From Synanceia verrucosa (taxonomy: Eukaryota > Chordata > Actinopteri > Perciformes > Synanceiidae), in contig CM056559.1 in assembly GCA_029721515.1 (NCBI GenBank), positions 8,433,001 through 8,497,000 of the forward strand: 64,000 nt of DNA, read 5' to 3'. Below the pieces are notes generated by a model. The model saw only the letters and a program-made list of their open reading frames with translations. It was not told the origin of the DNA and ran no database searches. Made by a program: the position numbers and the translations under genes. Of this stretch, positions 25,501-38,705 are shown piece after piece; positions within the stretch are counted from its first letter, which is position 1, and the number at the start of each line of letters is the position of its first letter.

Positions 25501-27778
25501 TTCAAACAAGTCATTTTGTCAAATTTTTGATTAGGATTTGATTTTACACATTTCTCTGACAGTACTTTTAAAGTAAAAAATATTTTATTTACTTGTTATA
25601 CCTAATTGGTCCAGTTATCACAGTCATTGTCCTTGTAAAACCTTTGTATTTCTTGCAGAGTTTTCAGATTTAAGGGGCTGTCAGGGTGAACTAGCATGGC
25701 GCTCAGTGGACATGGACATAGTTCCTGAGCAGATTAACTTTCTCAATGCAGACAGACCCAGTGATAGTTTGACAGATGGGCAGACTAAGGGGAGGTGTGT
25801 GCTAATATTTGCCCGGTTATCCATTGATCCATGTGGATGAGTGTTGAGGCTTTGTAGATTAGGTGGCCTGCCTCAGGGCTCAGTGGAAATCAGCAGGATA
25901 CACTCTCACTTCAGACTGTCTTAACTGGTCTCCGCTTAGAGGGGGATTTAATCTCACTGTCATGAACCGGAGTAATAAAGGTTTTAAAACATTGGAAAGT
26001 TGTTCGAGTTGCTGGATGATTAACAGTGGCTCCCCAGATGCTTCTGGGTAACTGATCCCCCTCATATTCAATTAGCAGTTACAGAGTCCTGCGTATACAA
26101 TTTTCAGCTGTGTTTCAAGGCTCATCTCTGTTGTGCGGTGGTGTGATTTTGCTAACTCACTGATGTCTCCAGTGGTTTTTGTGTAAATGCTCATAAACAC
26201 TGATCATTTGACAAGTCGGGCTGATTACTCTTCATTTAATAGTGCTAAAGCTGCCCATGGGGTAAATTGTCATGGGAGGGGATATGATTATTGTGTTTCC
26301 TACTTAGTGATATGACTTTACCAAAGGGGGTTTATGTCAACAAACACTGTCTTTTTCTCTTTTCTTTTCTTTTCTTTTTTTTTTTAATTTTTTTTTTACA
26401 CAGGATTCCTTATCGAGCAATGAACTTATTCAATTTCATTCTTATTTATGGCTCAAAAAAGAACACATTGACAAGGTGATGGTCAAGTGTGCACAGGAAA
26501 ATGTGGCCTATAGGGAGGGCATATGCTGATAATATGTAAGATGGCAGCCTTGTGTGTGTGTGTGTATGCGTATGCGTGTGCGTGTGTGTGTGTGCAGGAT
26601 GTAAAAGCAGGACAGACGCTGAGTACCTCTCAGCTCTCCTCATTCAGATGTGCTCTCCAGAGACGCATATGGGCTTGTTTTAGAGTGCGGAAAAAAAGGA
26701 GGCGAAAGCTAGAGAGGAAGCTTTTTTTTTTTTTTTTTTAAACCCTTAAGCGTAAGGTGACTTATGTCAGCAGAAAAATCGTACCTTGTATGTGTACAGT
26801 CTCTCAGCTGACCAAACATGGTCAGTCCTTCCATGTCCTTCATTTCTTTCTTTCTCATTCCTTCTCTCTTAGCCGCTCACCATCCTGCTCTCACTTCCTC
26901 CTCTGTTCTACATGCTTGCCAAGTTTCCTGTTCTCTCGCCCACCTGAGCCCAACACCTGTGTGAGTGGCAAGTTCCAGGAAAGGGAGCCAGGATGCCGTC
27001 GCAAGCAGTCTGTCACGAGTCCTCTCCCGCTGGGTGGATACCTCACACAGCCTGCCTGCCTCCCCTCTGGAGAGCCAGAGCTACCCCAGAGATTGCGTTT
27101 CTGGAGGTGTTTTTTATGCACACTCTCGTTATTTAGGAAGTTTGGGACTTTCTTATCACTTCTTTTCTGTTCTTACACACATAGTCAAACACAGCTGGGT
27201 GCACGCAGCTGCACTTACAGGCATAAACACATTGTAGTCTTGGCATACCTGCTCATAAATGTGGGCTACTTAGTGGTGGTGGGTCGTGATAACCCTCTCC
27301 CCCCACCAGATGGCCTGCTCTCACTCATCAGTGTAATGACCTAGCAGCCAATCACAGGCTATGTAATATTCATGAATGAAAACAAGGCTGGATGGTTGAG
27401 TAAAGTGTTTGGCAAGGATAACAGACATGATGTTTGACTTTGTCATTCATTCACATTCAGTGCATTGTTCCCTCATTTTATGGTGGTTTGTGTGTTGCTG
27501 TCTCCCCGACGTTAACTCAGCCCATGATGAAAGAGCGCTCATCGCTTTATAAAGTATAAACAAGAGTTGGATGTCAAATTAGGCTGCATCCCCAGCTAAG
27601 TAAGCAACATTATACAAGATCCTTCCAAAATGATTCTGTTCACTGATGGATAATAGCCCTTTGTAATTCAAGTCTTTATTGACTTTTCCATCACATCAAG
27701 ACCATGAAGTCAGTGAAGAACAGAATACAGAACAAGCATAACAAATGTGGACAAATAGATGTAGCTACTGCAAATATG
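22532..27778. other. No gene recognised
   Basis: A TG array lies at 26551. The 195-codon frame at 26757-27344 has no domain and covers CT-rich sequence. The stretch AGCCAATCACAGG with ATTCATGAATGA at 27338-27378 has CCAAT-box and POU-site-like motifs but no linked transcript. Confidence 0.5.
26551..26594. repeat. Interrupted (TG)n microsatellite
   Basis: TG array with TATGCG interruptions. Confidence 0.92.
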
Positions 27779-28250
27779 TCTCTGCAACTGTTGGATGGAT
27801 TGCAGTAAAATTTGGTTCAGACATTCATGTCCCCCCTCGTAATAAAGAGTCATCACTTTTCATCTAGCACCAACATCTGGTCAGAATTTTTTTTTCCAAC
27901 ATGACCAAGGTCCTGCAAAGACGTCATTGTGAGTGTGTTAGCACTTAACACCCAGAGCACCCGTGGTAACCTGGTAACCTGCCGAGTATCAGTGACATTA
28001 GTGAGGTCCCTGCACAGAGCCCAAAGGATTTTAAAAGACAAAATCCATCCCATCCATAGCGAGTATTTGCTGCCATGCCACCAGACTGCAGAGCAGCTTC
28101 TCTTCTCAGCTCACACTCCGTCCTCCACCACATGGCTTTCTTTTCTTATGTAGCATAAAGGGACTAAAACTGCATTTTTTTTTCTGCAACCCTTACAACA
28201 AACTGATCTTGAAACTTGAGCTCAAAGCACAGCTGTGCCTAAAATAAGCT
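27779..28250 (+). repeat. Probable diverged teleost dispersed repeat
   Basis: The left part contains CTGCAACTGTTGGATGGATT, then AAATTTGGTTCAGACATTCA and CTTTTCATCTAGCACCA. The right end has GCTCAAAGCACAGCTGTGCC. Both resemble beginning and end phrases of a repeat I recall as common in fish (a TTGGATGGATT...AAATTTGGT opening and a TAGCTCAAAGCACCGCTGTG ending). The middle (about 27960-28200) is poorly matched, so either it has diverged or these are two separate fragments. No coding potential is recognised. Confidence 0.45.
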
Positions 28251-31200
28251 GAGAGTAACACTATCAAATTCCTTGTTTTGGCTAACCAATAGTCCATCAT
28301 GCAAAGCTATTAAATGTTCTGTTAATTACGATCACATAAAACAGAGAAATGAAGCAAATCCTTCCATTTTAGAAACTAGAACCAGCTAATTGCATTTTTT
28401 CCTAATTAATAAGTGAATCAATTCCTTCAACACAATACATTCAGCCAAATAATGTTGTATTTATAATTGTGGTAATTTATTTCTTTTTTTTCTCTTAAAT
28501 TTCATTTAAAACAAACCCAGCAAAGAGCAAAGCGATGGAACGTGATAACGTGACACAGCTTTGTTATCTGTGGCAGCTAATTAACACACACACACACAGA
28601 CACACAGTCACAAAGATATGGATAAATACTCAAACATACCCACACAAAGGCACACATAAACTACATCAAGCTCTAGTGTTATCTGTGATATTCAATTATG
28701 GTTGTATTTGCCATTGTGCTGATGGTAGCAGTAATGACTGGAGTATTAATATATTAGTATGCACAAGCAGCCTGTGATTTGCTCTGGAGCTACCTTGCAC
28801 TGTGAAACCAGGAGAGAATAAAGTGTCTGCTGCAGTTATTTTCTATCCTCCTTTGTTTCTGTCTCTCCCTCCTTTCACCAAATAACATCTCTTGGCCTTT
28901 TTCTGCTCTCTTTTTTCATCACATTGCTTTTTTTCTCATTTTCAATTTCTTTGCTCCACATATTCTCTAATCTAATTCCTCTTCCTTTCTGTTTTGCTTG
29001 TCTTGCTTAAAGCTTTTCATTCCCAGATATCCATATAACCATTTCTCAAAAGATATGTTCATCACTCCGTATTACCACAAACAGATATTTGCTACTCTCA
29101 ACATCTTTGTATTTAAATAAAAGCCCAATGGATCATCAGAGGTACTGTAGTCCGTCACAAATTTGTCTTTCATGTCAGCAATGAATTTGTGAGGGTAGGA
29201 TATTGTTTTTTGGTGCGAACCTTTTTTTCTGCCGTCCTCCTTCTTGCTCCCCTCGCTCTCCCAGGTGTAATGACTCATCTAATGTGTTGAAGTCTGGCTT
29301 TCAACCATGCCACTAGCCACGCCATGGCAAACAAAGTGAGGCAGGCTTGGACCTAATCTGTGCACTGCAGCCAGTCATCTTCAAACCATGTGACAGAGAG
29401 AGTGAGAGCAAGAGGTGAAGAAGAGAAAGCGATCAACAAGAGAAAAAAAACAGAGAAAAACAAAGCCAGAGAGACCTTGACCTACAGGAAGAGAGTGCAG
29501 ACTCTATAGAAAGTGTACATACACGCATCAGTCTACTTTTTATTCTTCATGGTCAAATAGTGAACATGCCGTTAACTTCAAATGTACCATGAAAGAAATA
29601 AAAGAGTAATAGAAATCGTCCCCGCTGACTCCCTTTCGAAGGACACTGTTGGATTGCAGGGATCATTGGGAAGACCCACATCTTTTTCTGTCCCTTACAC
29701 ACACACTGACTCACAAATTCCCTCTCTCTCCCCCTTCAGTGAGTCATCGGTGATGTGTCAGAGCCAGATCGATATTGGGTGTCTCTCCCACAGATAGAAA
29801 GGCAGGCCAAAAAAACCCTGATGGAGGAGAAGGAGGAGAAAGTTGGACTATGGAGACATGCTCTATCTCGACTGACTCATTCCTCTGAGAGAGGCCACCC
29901 TAAACCACAACTAGACTCACAAGTAAAATCTGAATATTGGGACCCTCCTGTGAAAACAGTGTATCTTGAAAATGTCTGGAGCTGAAAAAAATTGTCTTGT
30001 TTTAAGCCTGATAATGATTTTATTTTGACGTCATTCAATGGGTTTTGAAAGAGCTTCATGCCCAGGGAGGAGATTTTTCCCCGGTAAATCTTTAAATAAC
30101 AAATCCTTATGCCAAAATGACAAAACAGATTGTTTGTCATTGACCTCCCAGTAAACCTATAGGAGTGTTTCCTGGTGCCCCTGGAGGCGAGAGGACAATA
30201 TAATTTGTCAGTGACTTCAAAAATTATTGGTACGGCTGTTGCAAAAAGAAATCACAAGAGTATTTTCTGCCACCTCTTCAGTTAAAGGCAGAGTTGGTGA
30301 AGATTTAGTGCCATTTTTTATATTTGTTGAAATTCTTATTACATGCAGCCAGCAATCAGTAAATCAGGAAAAAAAGGAAATTGCATCGTGTGTTGCTTTT
30401 TTTCACTTTGTAAGCACCTTGTGTAAAATGGAATTAAAATATCACTGAAGTACGTATCTAAGTTTGTTCTAGCACCTACAAGCTAATCACGCGAGTGCAG
30501 CTAATCAGATGGATGCTAAGAGGGAAAGTGCTTTTTTTGGAGTGTGCAAGCCTCTACAGACCTGAGCGTGTAACTGAATATAGTTTAACTACAGGGATTA
30601 AACAGGTGGTAGCTGACTGCAGACCAGCCAACATCAAGGAGAAATCAGGTTTAAAAGACGCACGACTGCTTGTCGTCAACAGGCATGTAGTCAGTCCTTC
30701 CCTCTGCCATCTAACGCACCTCAGTGACTGCCTCGCCAGGCCAGTGGCACATTTCTTACTGGCAGAAATGAAGTTCATTGGTTGACCTCTATTTCGATGT
30801 TTCCTCCGGCTGCACACAAATCTTTGGGTACACACTGCATGTGTGTGTTCACGGATTTGTGTCCTCTGCAGTGTATTTTCTCGTACTGAAGGGTGGACTG
30901 TAATACACTACTGAGGATGAGTTCAGTCATTTGCAGGCGCCTGGAGTGAACCGTTCTAATCCATGTACTCATACTGGACTCTCCAACCTGTGTTTCCTCT
31001 CCCTGACTTTACAGTACCACAATATGGGATATTCTCTTAATCACATCCATGGGGAACTGATATTGCAAACCATCTCATTACTTATTGTAAATGGATGACT
31101 TTTTGGTGTAATTCATTATATTCACTCGTGCTGTTTTATTCCCCAAGATGTGATTCTTTGAGGAATTTTGCTATTTTTCAATATTAGTTGAGCTGTGAAA

Positions 31201-32205
31201 TAAGTCTGTTACATATTGATATGTCTCTTGGTTTCCAGTTTTATGTATTTTGATATTTTTTAATGTTTTGATGAAAGAAAATCCTGCAAACCGTCGACCA
31301 TTTGTTCTCCCGTTATTCAAAACGCTTTGGTCCTCAGACATCAATTAATTATTCACCTGCTTTTCAGTGAAATGTAATCAGGTAAAATGTGTTCATATTT
31401 TACAATCAATAGTTTTTTTGTTCCAATGTACCTGTCAATAGCACTTCCCACTTTGCAAGAACTTGCTTTAAAAGGAACACACACTGCTGCAACAAGAAAG
31501 TGCAAAGGAAATGTTTTCATACTCTATTGATTTTCAAAAATGTGTAAACCAGAAAATAATGAGACATGCATATCTGGAAGTTAATGCTCAATTTGAACAT
31601 ACACCAACTTATTTCCCAGAACTATAAAATCACAAAAAGAAGAAGGCATTTTTGTGGCTGCATTATCTTCATGCTCCTACCAACATTTTCTTCTGCTGCA
31701 GACTGTATAATCAGTGATTTCCATATAGAAACCTGACCCATTTTTTCTCACCCAGAAAACACTCCAGTGTCCATAGGAGGTCAGTTTTCACGTTCATGCC
31801 TGAGTAGATGACGGCTCAAATGAGAATCCTGTACAGGATGAACTGCAGGAAATACAGCATAGTTATAATAGTCAAACTTCCTGTTTGGTTCAAGAGGAGA
31901 AAGAGAAGCAGCCCTGTTAGAAAACTGATGTCAGTGTGAAGGACACTGGACTCAGGAATCGCCCCTGTTTCTCTATTCCGCTGGCGTCCAGAGTGTCTGC
32001 ACCATCATAACCCTCTAAACCGCATTACAGTACAGTATTTGATAGGAGAGGCTGAGAGACACAGAGCTTTATTCGCAGAGCGTGAGAAAGGGCGTGAAAG
32101 TGAGTTGGAGGTTTAGTCTGAAGAACGAGGACTGGGCAGAGTGAAAAATTGATAGACATGGTTTTCATCACATGCTTCAGATGTGACTATTTAGATGAGA
32201 ATCTG

Positions 32206-32233
32206 CATCATCATCATCATCAGCAGCAGCAGC
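32206..32233. repeat. Compound (CAT)5(CAG)4 repeat
   Basis: Five CAT units run directly into about four CAG units; no open frame makes this coding. Confidence 0.9.
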
Positions 32234-32369
32234 ATGACTTTCTTTTTATAGACAGTGATGTGTGTCACATTCTGCAGCTTCATGGAGAAGCAAAACATGT
32301 CATCTGATATGGAGGTCTGATCACAGTGTAATCTAATTCATTTAACCTTTGCTTTATTTTCACTCTACC

Positions 32370-32371
<2 letters not shown>

Positions 32372-32397
<26 letters not shown>
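32372..32397. repeat. (CA)13 microsatellite
   Basis: Pure CA array. Confidence 0.95.
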
Positions 32398-32400
<3 letters not shown>

Positions 32401-33130
32401 TCACCCGCCACACCTCTCATCTCTGCAGTGCTGGCTGAGCTGAACCCCCACGCCATTGATCTGTACTCGTGATTGATTGCAGTGGCTGATGGGTCTCAGT
32501 CACTTTTTTTTCACCTTCAAATGAACACTCATTTGCAAATCATTGTACCTTTGTGTATTAGTGTATACACAGACACAAAGCCTATGTTTTGTAGTGCATA
32601 GACAAGCTGCTGGGTGCTGAAACAGCTTACTATGACTCTACTCCTTTGCAGAGACTTCACTTGTATTATGCAGAGTACAAGTTATTGTGCATTATGTGAG
32701 TGCTAGAGCTGGGCTTAGAACTGGTACAAGTAGATAGTTCAGTATATACGTTAAAAGACATTTTGTGAGAAACAAATGTTGCATCTTTTTATCACTAAAC
32801 GTTGTCATGCTGTGCTGCTGAAGGCTATAAGCTGCAGGCCAGAGCACATGGCTTCAGCAGGGTCGGCTCATGTGGCAGACTTATCACAGCCAGAGAAAAA
32901 GATAAAATGCCATTCTTTCCCGTTTATGGGAAAACAGAGGGCAGGGGAAGGTGGATATAGCAGAAGGGCAATGTTGATGCAGTGGTTTTGCACAAACATG
33001 TTAAAGATCGCTGATAACTGCTTTCTTCTGTGCACTGATAAGCTGCAACAGTGTGAGAAAAGAAAATAGTCCGATTTCTTTAAAGGTTAGGTTTGGGAGT
33101 GGCACTGAGGTTCTGGTTAACTTGCTTGCT

Positions 33131-33149
33131 TTTTTTTTTTTTTTTTTTA
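33131..33149. repeat. T homopolymer run
   Basis: About 19 consecutive T after a GCTTGCTT motif. It may be the tail of a minus-strand retroposed fragment, but nothing recognisable is joined to it. Confidence 0.8.
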
Positions 33150-35247
33150 AAGGTCTTACCGACGGATCAAAAGCAAATCAATTTAGAGCTTTTGTTAAAG
33201 ATCAGAGGCGAAGAGTGCTGCATCATGGACATGCAAAACTAGGATCCTACATCTATAAAGCCAAGGTGTCAATCAATATTGACCTTTCAGCCTTTTCCAC
33301 AACACGTACTCCCTCCAGGCCACCCAGGACCTGACTCGTATGAACTCATCAAACAACTCCCTGTCGCTTTGCCTTTCTCTCCCTCAGTCTCTCTCTCTCT
33401 TTCCTCTCATCTCTATGATTGATGTTGGACTCAAACCCCACTTCCCTCTATGACTCTCGCTCTGTCTCTCTCCCAGTCTCACTGACTCCTCTTTCTTACT
33501 TCCTCTCTCTTTCAGGACTTACACTCTGTTTATGCAATAACAGCAAAGTAGTCGTTTTATCTTTGTCTCTGTCTGGCTGCCGTGAGTTCAGGTTTCCTCT
33601 GATAACAAATGCTTAAACAGATGAAAAATGAATTTAAACTTATTTATGAATGTCAGGGTCAAATGCAGGGGAAATCAATTTATTCAGATGCCATCAGCAG
33701 AAACTACCTTCCTTTTATTCAGATTAAGGTTGTGCCGATGTAATGTTCAGTACATTTTCACTATCACTATTACATAAAAAATGTCCCAGGTTATATGAGG
33801 ATCATTTGTAAATTGGAGCACGACTGATGCAATGGATAAGCCTGTTGAGGAAAGGGGCTTTTTTCTTGTTGCACTGCTCATTGTCTACAGTCTGATTAGC
33901 AACTTGAGCTGCAAGACTGGAGTTGCCGTTGAGTTACAACGTATATACGGATGGATTGTTTCACAAGTAACCAGTTGTGTTCCACCTCTTTTGTCCTCCG
34001 ACTGTTTGCCGGCATTCAACCAAAGTCAATGAATACACAACTGTAAATAGAGATTATTATTATTCAATTATATCAGTAAATCTCACCTTCTACCAGTGCC
34101 GAGTTGCAAACGGTAGAAATCAGTGTTTTATTGACAGCATTCAAGTTTAGTATAGTTTTACTTCTCCGTCTATCTTTCCAAACAGTGTCAGTTGGGCTTT
34201 AATCAAAAATTGTTTGATTATTATATTAGTTTTACTATCTCATGAACGCTATAAAGTCCTTTGTCTTTCATGTCATTGTGTCTGTCTATCATACTCGCTC
34301 ACAGGCTTCCCTATTATGAAGTGTCATGTGTCTGCCCTCCCTCCTTCCACTCTCTCCCCTTCATCAGGGCTAATAATAATGACATCCAATTAGCACTTTG
34401 TAATTACCTCATCGCCCAAAGAGGCCTGATGTTGATTGGCTCATCAAAAATGTACATGTGTATGTGTGTGATGAGAATGTGAAATCTCACACTGATTTGG
34501 AATCTCCTCACACTTTTTTTCCTGCCCTGGTGGCAGCCCTTTCTCTGCCTCTTACAGCAGATATACAGAAGTTTATTAGTAGTATACACACACACATATG
34601 ATGATTTGCCAACTGATCGTTACCAACTGTTTTTCCCATCAGGCCATCTCTTTCAAATGTAGTGAGGCAGGCATCTCCACTAAAGTACCGCACACAATAA
34701 ATCCAGTGAAGTTGTTGTTTGTGCACATTGGTGTGTCTGCATGTGCACACAGTCTGCATGCTCTCACCTCCTCCCTACATCAATCATTGTCCACCTTCTA
34801 ATGAGGACAAAAGAACAGACTCATTAAAGCACCTCATTCTCCCAGCAATAGAGTCGAGTGAAGGAATGAACGCTGCGAGGGTAGGGAGAAAAACTCTGAG
34901 ATAGTGGTAATGAAATAGAGAGAAACAGGAACAGATTAACATATGGAAAGGAGAAAAACGTGCAACAGAAGCACCCGAGATACGACAGTCAGTTGGAGGA
35001 TAGACGGAGACATGAGGAGCTGGAGTGAAAGAAGGACAGACAGAGGGAGGGATGGAGGATTCCTGGAAGGCGATGGAAAGCACTGCTGGTGGGGGGTGCA
35101 CATGGATGATAGTTTCATTTGCGCAGGCCTCCTCCGTGGCAAATGGAGAAATCGCCCAGATTTCCTCTTTTCATGTGTTGTGTTTCTGATGTGGAGCCAA
35201 TCTGTCTGCCTGGCCAAAACTCAAAAGACCCATATTTACTCTGTTCC

Positions 35248-35271
35248 CTCTCTCTCTCTCTCTCTCTCTCT
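35248..35271. repeat. (CT)12 microsatellite
   Basis: CT array about 35 bases upstream of the L2-type LINE start. Confidence 0.94.
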
Positions 35272-35304
35272 GTGTTTTCTGTTCTCCTCTCCTCTTTTCT
35301 TCAT

Positions 35305-35638
35305 GAGTCAGAGGCTTGTTGAAAGCCACTGGCTCCCTGTAAAATCTAGAATAGAATTTAAAATCCTCCTCCTCACCTACAAGGCACTTAATGGTCAGGC
35401 ACCATCTTATCTTAAAGAGCTAATAGTGCCTTATAATCCTGCTAGAACTCTACGCTCTCAGAATGCAGGACTATTAGCGGTTCCTAGGGTTTATAAAAGT
35501 AGAATGGGAGCTAGAGCTTTCAGTTATCAAGCTCCTCTTCTGTGGAACCAACTCCCTCTTTCAGTCCGGGAGGCAGACACCATCCCCTTATTCAAGAGTA
35601 GGCTTAAGACTTTCCTTTTTGACAGTGCTTATAGTTAG
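35305..35638 (+). pseudogene. L2-type LINE reverse transcriptase, C-terminal fragment
   Basis: The translated frame includes ESHWLPVKSRIEFKILLLT, then YKALNGQAPSYL, LRSQNAGLLAVPR, GARAFSYQAPLLWNQLP and FKSRLKTFLF, ending in a stop at 35636-35638. This is the conserved tail of L2/CR1-superfamily reverse transcriptases: the HWLPV block, LLTYKALNG.AP.YL, the LRS/LL.VPR block, and LWN.LP with FKS.LKT.LF. The frame is open across the fragment and reaches a natural stop. The same frame extends upstream to 34943, but that part runs through unrelated sequence and a (CT)n array and is a chance extension. The catalytic core and the N-terminal endonuclease are absent, so this is a dead fragment. The exact subfamily is not determined. 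Confidence 0.87.
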
Positions 35639-36623
35639 GACTGATCCAAGGTTGACTCAGGCTGCCTTGGATCAATCCTTAGTTATGCTGCTATAGGTCT
35701 AGACTGCCGGGGGACTTCCTCTGACACACTGAGCTTCTCTTCTTCTTCATTTCGATGCCTCCATTAAGTCATTTTACTAACTCATCTTCTCCCCCTGTGC
35801 TCCCAGCTCCCAGGTGTCTGTGAGCTGAGGCTACTTGTTTGAGAAGGAGTTGATGTCATCCAGGCTTCGTCTGTCCTGATGGTGGTGAGATGGAGAAGAG
35901 GCGATGCTGCTCAGGTTGTATCTGTTAGAGTAGTGGAGAAGAGGATGTGTTTACTCTTCCTCCCTTTAACACATGCTGCAGATTAGTTTTGTGCCTCGTA
36001 GTCCCTGTGCGTTCTCATCTCACAGGTATCCATGGATCCAGTCTACCTGGTGGAGTAGTGGTTGTGCAGACCAGTCAGGCTTCATCTTCTGGTTCTGAGT
36101 GACGTGGTGGTGATGAGGTCATCCTGCGGAGGTTTCTCCTGTTTGGTGTGGTGGAGTGGAAGATGTGCTGCCCAGGCTTCTTCTGGTTGGCATGGTGGAG
36201 AGGACGACATGCTTCTCATCCTTTGCTGATAGCTTGATGATGCTCTTCATCCCTTGGACACTCTCATACAATTCTATATATACACACTGTATATTAGCTG
36301 TTGTTATATTGAGTTGGACATTTCCATACAATTTTGTATGTTAGTGTTAATGTGTTTTCATTGTTGTTATTCTGTACACATGGCATCTATTGCACGTCTG
36401 TCCATCCTGGAAGAGGGATCCCTCCTCTGTTGCTCTTCCTGAGGTTTCTTCCGTTTCTTTTTCCCTGTTAAAAGGTTTTTTTTTGGGGAGTTTTTCCTTA
36501 GTCGATGCGAGGGTCATTGTAAAGGACAGAGGGTGTCATATCCTGTACAGATTGTAAAGCCCAATGAGGCAAATTCATAATTTGTGATATTGGGCTATAC
36601 AAATAAAGTTGACTTGACTTGAC
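35305..36623 (+). mobile_element. 3' portion of an L2-type LINE
   Basis: This is a 5'-truncated non-LTR retrotransposon on the plus strand. It opens with about 110 codons of the reverse-transcriptase C-terminus (35305-35637, described separately). A long 3' untranslated region of about 1 kb follows. Its last 240 bases match what I recall of the very abundant teleost L2 3' end: a segment ending in GAGGTTTCTTCCGTTTC, a T-run followed by GGGGAGTTTTTCC, then GATATTGGGCTATACAAATA and a short tail of three TTGAC units (36609-36623). Tandem short 3' tails rather than poly(A) are usual in the L2/CR1 group. The 5' end is placed where the protein similarity begins, just after a (CT)n microsatellite, and could shift by tens of bases. 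I see no clear target-site duplication, as is common for this clade. Confidence 0.85.
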
Positions 36624-37461
36624 ACTCTAAGCCCCTCATGCCCAATGTAGGCACGAGGTTTTCATCTGGTGTCTTACAATCCCTTCAACCACATCCTTTC
36701 ACATTGTTGTATCCACACCGTATCATCAAATCTGCTCCCCAACTCACAGCACTGTTCACACTGCTGCCCTAATTCAGATTCAAAAGTTCATATTTAAATT
36801 TCCATGACTTTCTAGCCATCTTTCACATTGCCCCTCTTGGACCCCTGATTGTACTGCATTTGGGGCGGTGTAAGTGACAGGGCTGCTGGGTGTGTGTTTG
36901 TGTTTATGGAGGGGGAGTGGATGGGAGGTAAATACACACACTGATCTGGATGGATGTCAACGGGCCCAATGCCCTGTGGAAGACAGAAACACTGCTAGAG
37001 GATTAACCGCTGTTTAAGCCCTTATGTCTGGGGCTTCTCTTTGTGTGAGTGTGTGTGTATAATTTTGTGCACATGTGCTCGGACACTTGTGTGTGGACGT
37101 GCATATGTGTACCCACAAGCCGATGCGTCTGCGCAGCAATGTCTGCTGCTAGCAGATTAGCAAAGAGAATGAAAACAATGGCCAAGCTTTGAGACGAGAG
37201 AATATAAAAAAAAAAAAGCATGAGAGCCGGAAAATGTAGAAATGATGAAGCAGAGAGAAGAAATATTGACTTTTATTGGGAAATGACTCAATCAATAGGA
37301 AAAGGGGAGGTATTACAGAGGGATGAAAAGAATGTGCCTCTCAGCACGGAGTAGATGAGGTTAGGAAAGGTTTGATGAGATTTAAAAATGGAATGAGGAA
37401 ACTCAGAAAGCAAAGATACTTACGAGGAATGCAGGCTGACCTTCAGAGGGGCATTCAGACC

Positions 37462-37463
<2 letters not shown>

Positions 37464-37512
<49 letters not shown>

Positions 37513-37528
37513 GTGCGTGCGTGTGTGC
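37464..37528. repeat. (TG)n with TGCG interruptions
   Basis: About 21 pure TG units followed by variant units containing GC. Confidence 0.96.
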
Positions 37529-37810
37529 ATGCGGAGATGGATGGACAGATGAAAGCATAAAGGGCTACAGATCCAGGCTCACTTATCTGTGAGGCAGCAG
37601 TTTCAGTGCCTGCAGGGCTCCCCTCTCGCTCTTTTCCAGTCTCATACCAAAGGAGCTTATTAATTCTTTGGGAATCCGACACGCTCATCGCTGTTACGCA
37701 TGCACACACACACAGATGTCTGCTTAAACATTCATAAATTCACGGTGCAAAGCTGTACATGTGTGATAGATTTGTCTGTACACAAGTGGCGCACGCAAAC
37801 ACAAACAACC

Positions 37811-37838
37811 ACACGCGCGCGCACACACACACACACAC
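37811..37838. repeat. Compound (CG)n(CA)n microsatellite
   Basis: A CG run of four units continues into about nine CA units. Alternating purine-pyrimidine DNA of this kind can adopt Z-form. Confidence 0.93.
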
Positions 37839-38046
37839 CTTGTCGCCACCATCCATCAGAGCCGTCCCCGATGTGTCCTGCTCTCGCCCATGGCCAGCAG
37901 GTGTCATATCCAGAGGAAGCTTGGCTTGTGTTGAGCTGTTGGCAATGGACCAGGCTGTCCCCATGTCAAACACACACACTAGTTCTCACACTCTGTGCTT
38001 GCACACAAATATACAGTCACTAATGTACACACACACACAGAAGGTG

Positions 38047-38073
38047 ACACACACACACACACACACACACACA
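38047..38073. repeat. (AC)13 microsatellite
   Basis: Pure AC array close to a shorter one at 38029-38039. Confidence 0.94.
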
Positions 38074-38303
38074 TGCACACAGCTGCTGGTGAGCCTCAGT
38101 TTTCTGACAGGCTGACAGAGGGCTGCTGGCCTTACACCCACGTAGCTGTGCAACCCACTGGCCTTCAAGTCCATCAATCTCTGTAACACGAAACATAAGC
38201 CCAGTGGCATACAGGATGTGTGAAGAGAAGAATGAAGCATTGTTCGAGCGGTAAATATAGATTCATACATATTATTATAAATGATTTACAACATAATTAA
38301 GCT

Positions 38304-38705
38304 GTCAGTGTTAACACGTTAATCACGATAGATTAGATTAAAGTCAAAGCATGACATCCGATGTTTTTTATATGCTTTCCTATGTTATTTTGTCGCTTCC
38401 ATACATCCTTACTTGCAGTTTCCTGCCTCCTATTGCTGCAGTCATGGAGAAGAACAACAGCAATACACATCTGAATGATTCCTTTTCATTTCATTTCAGT
38501 CAGCAACATCATGGAGGACTCGGGTCCAAGTGATGTACTCCGGTTGGCTTGAGTTAATTGCAATCATTGTACATACAATGTTAATATGATGTTAAAAAAA
38601 ACATTTCTAAAATGCACAATAATTAAATAATAGAATTTTACAATAATTATGGGCTTAATCACAATTAACTATTAAAATTCTGTGATTAATTATGATGCAA
38701 AAATA
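38304..38705. repeat. AT-rich segment with TTAATCAC motifs, possible DNA-element remnant
   Basis: The left side reads AGCTGTCAGTGTTAACACG then TTAATCACGAT. The right side has GCTTAATCACAATTAACTAT and CTGTGATTAATTATGATGCA. The GCTGTCA...TTAACRCGTTAATCAC style is familiar from AT-rich non-autonomous elements in fish. The ends are not clean inverted repeats here, so the boundaries and class are tentative. Confidence 0.35.

Larger units (their letters stand above)
28251..35247. other. No gene recognised; short repeats
   Basis: Apart from the compound CAT/CAG repeat, the CA array and a T-run, it has no identifiable gene or element. The frame at 34784-35101 minus is a shadow of purine-rich DNA. 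Confidence 0.5.
36624..38303. other. No gene recognised; dense CA/TG arrays
   Basis: Three dinucleotide arrays within 600 bases generate overlapping false frames on both strands at 37455-38270. Confidence 0.6.

Noticed and set aside
26757..27344. 195-codon frame on the plus strand
   Set aside because: Ser/Leu/Pro-rich translation of CT-rich DNA, with no domain, no start context and overlapping frames on both strands.
34943..35304. Upstream part of the 231-codon frame that leads into the LINE fragment
   Set aside because: Only the part from about 35305 has reverse-transcriptase similarity; the upstream part runs across unrelated sequence and a CT array and is a chance in-frame extension.
38350..38533. 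Possible TIR of the AT-rich element
   Set aside because: The two ends do not align as inverted repeats; only the motif style suggests a DNA element, so it is kept as a low-confidence repeat without termini.
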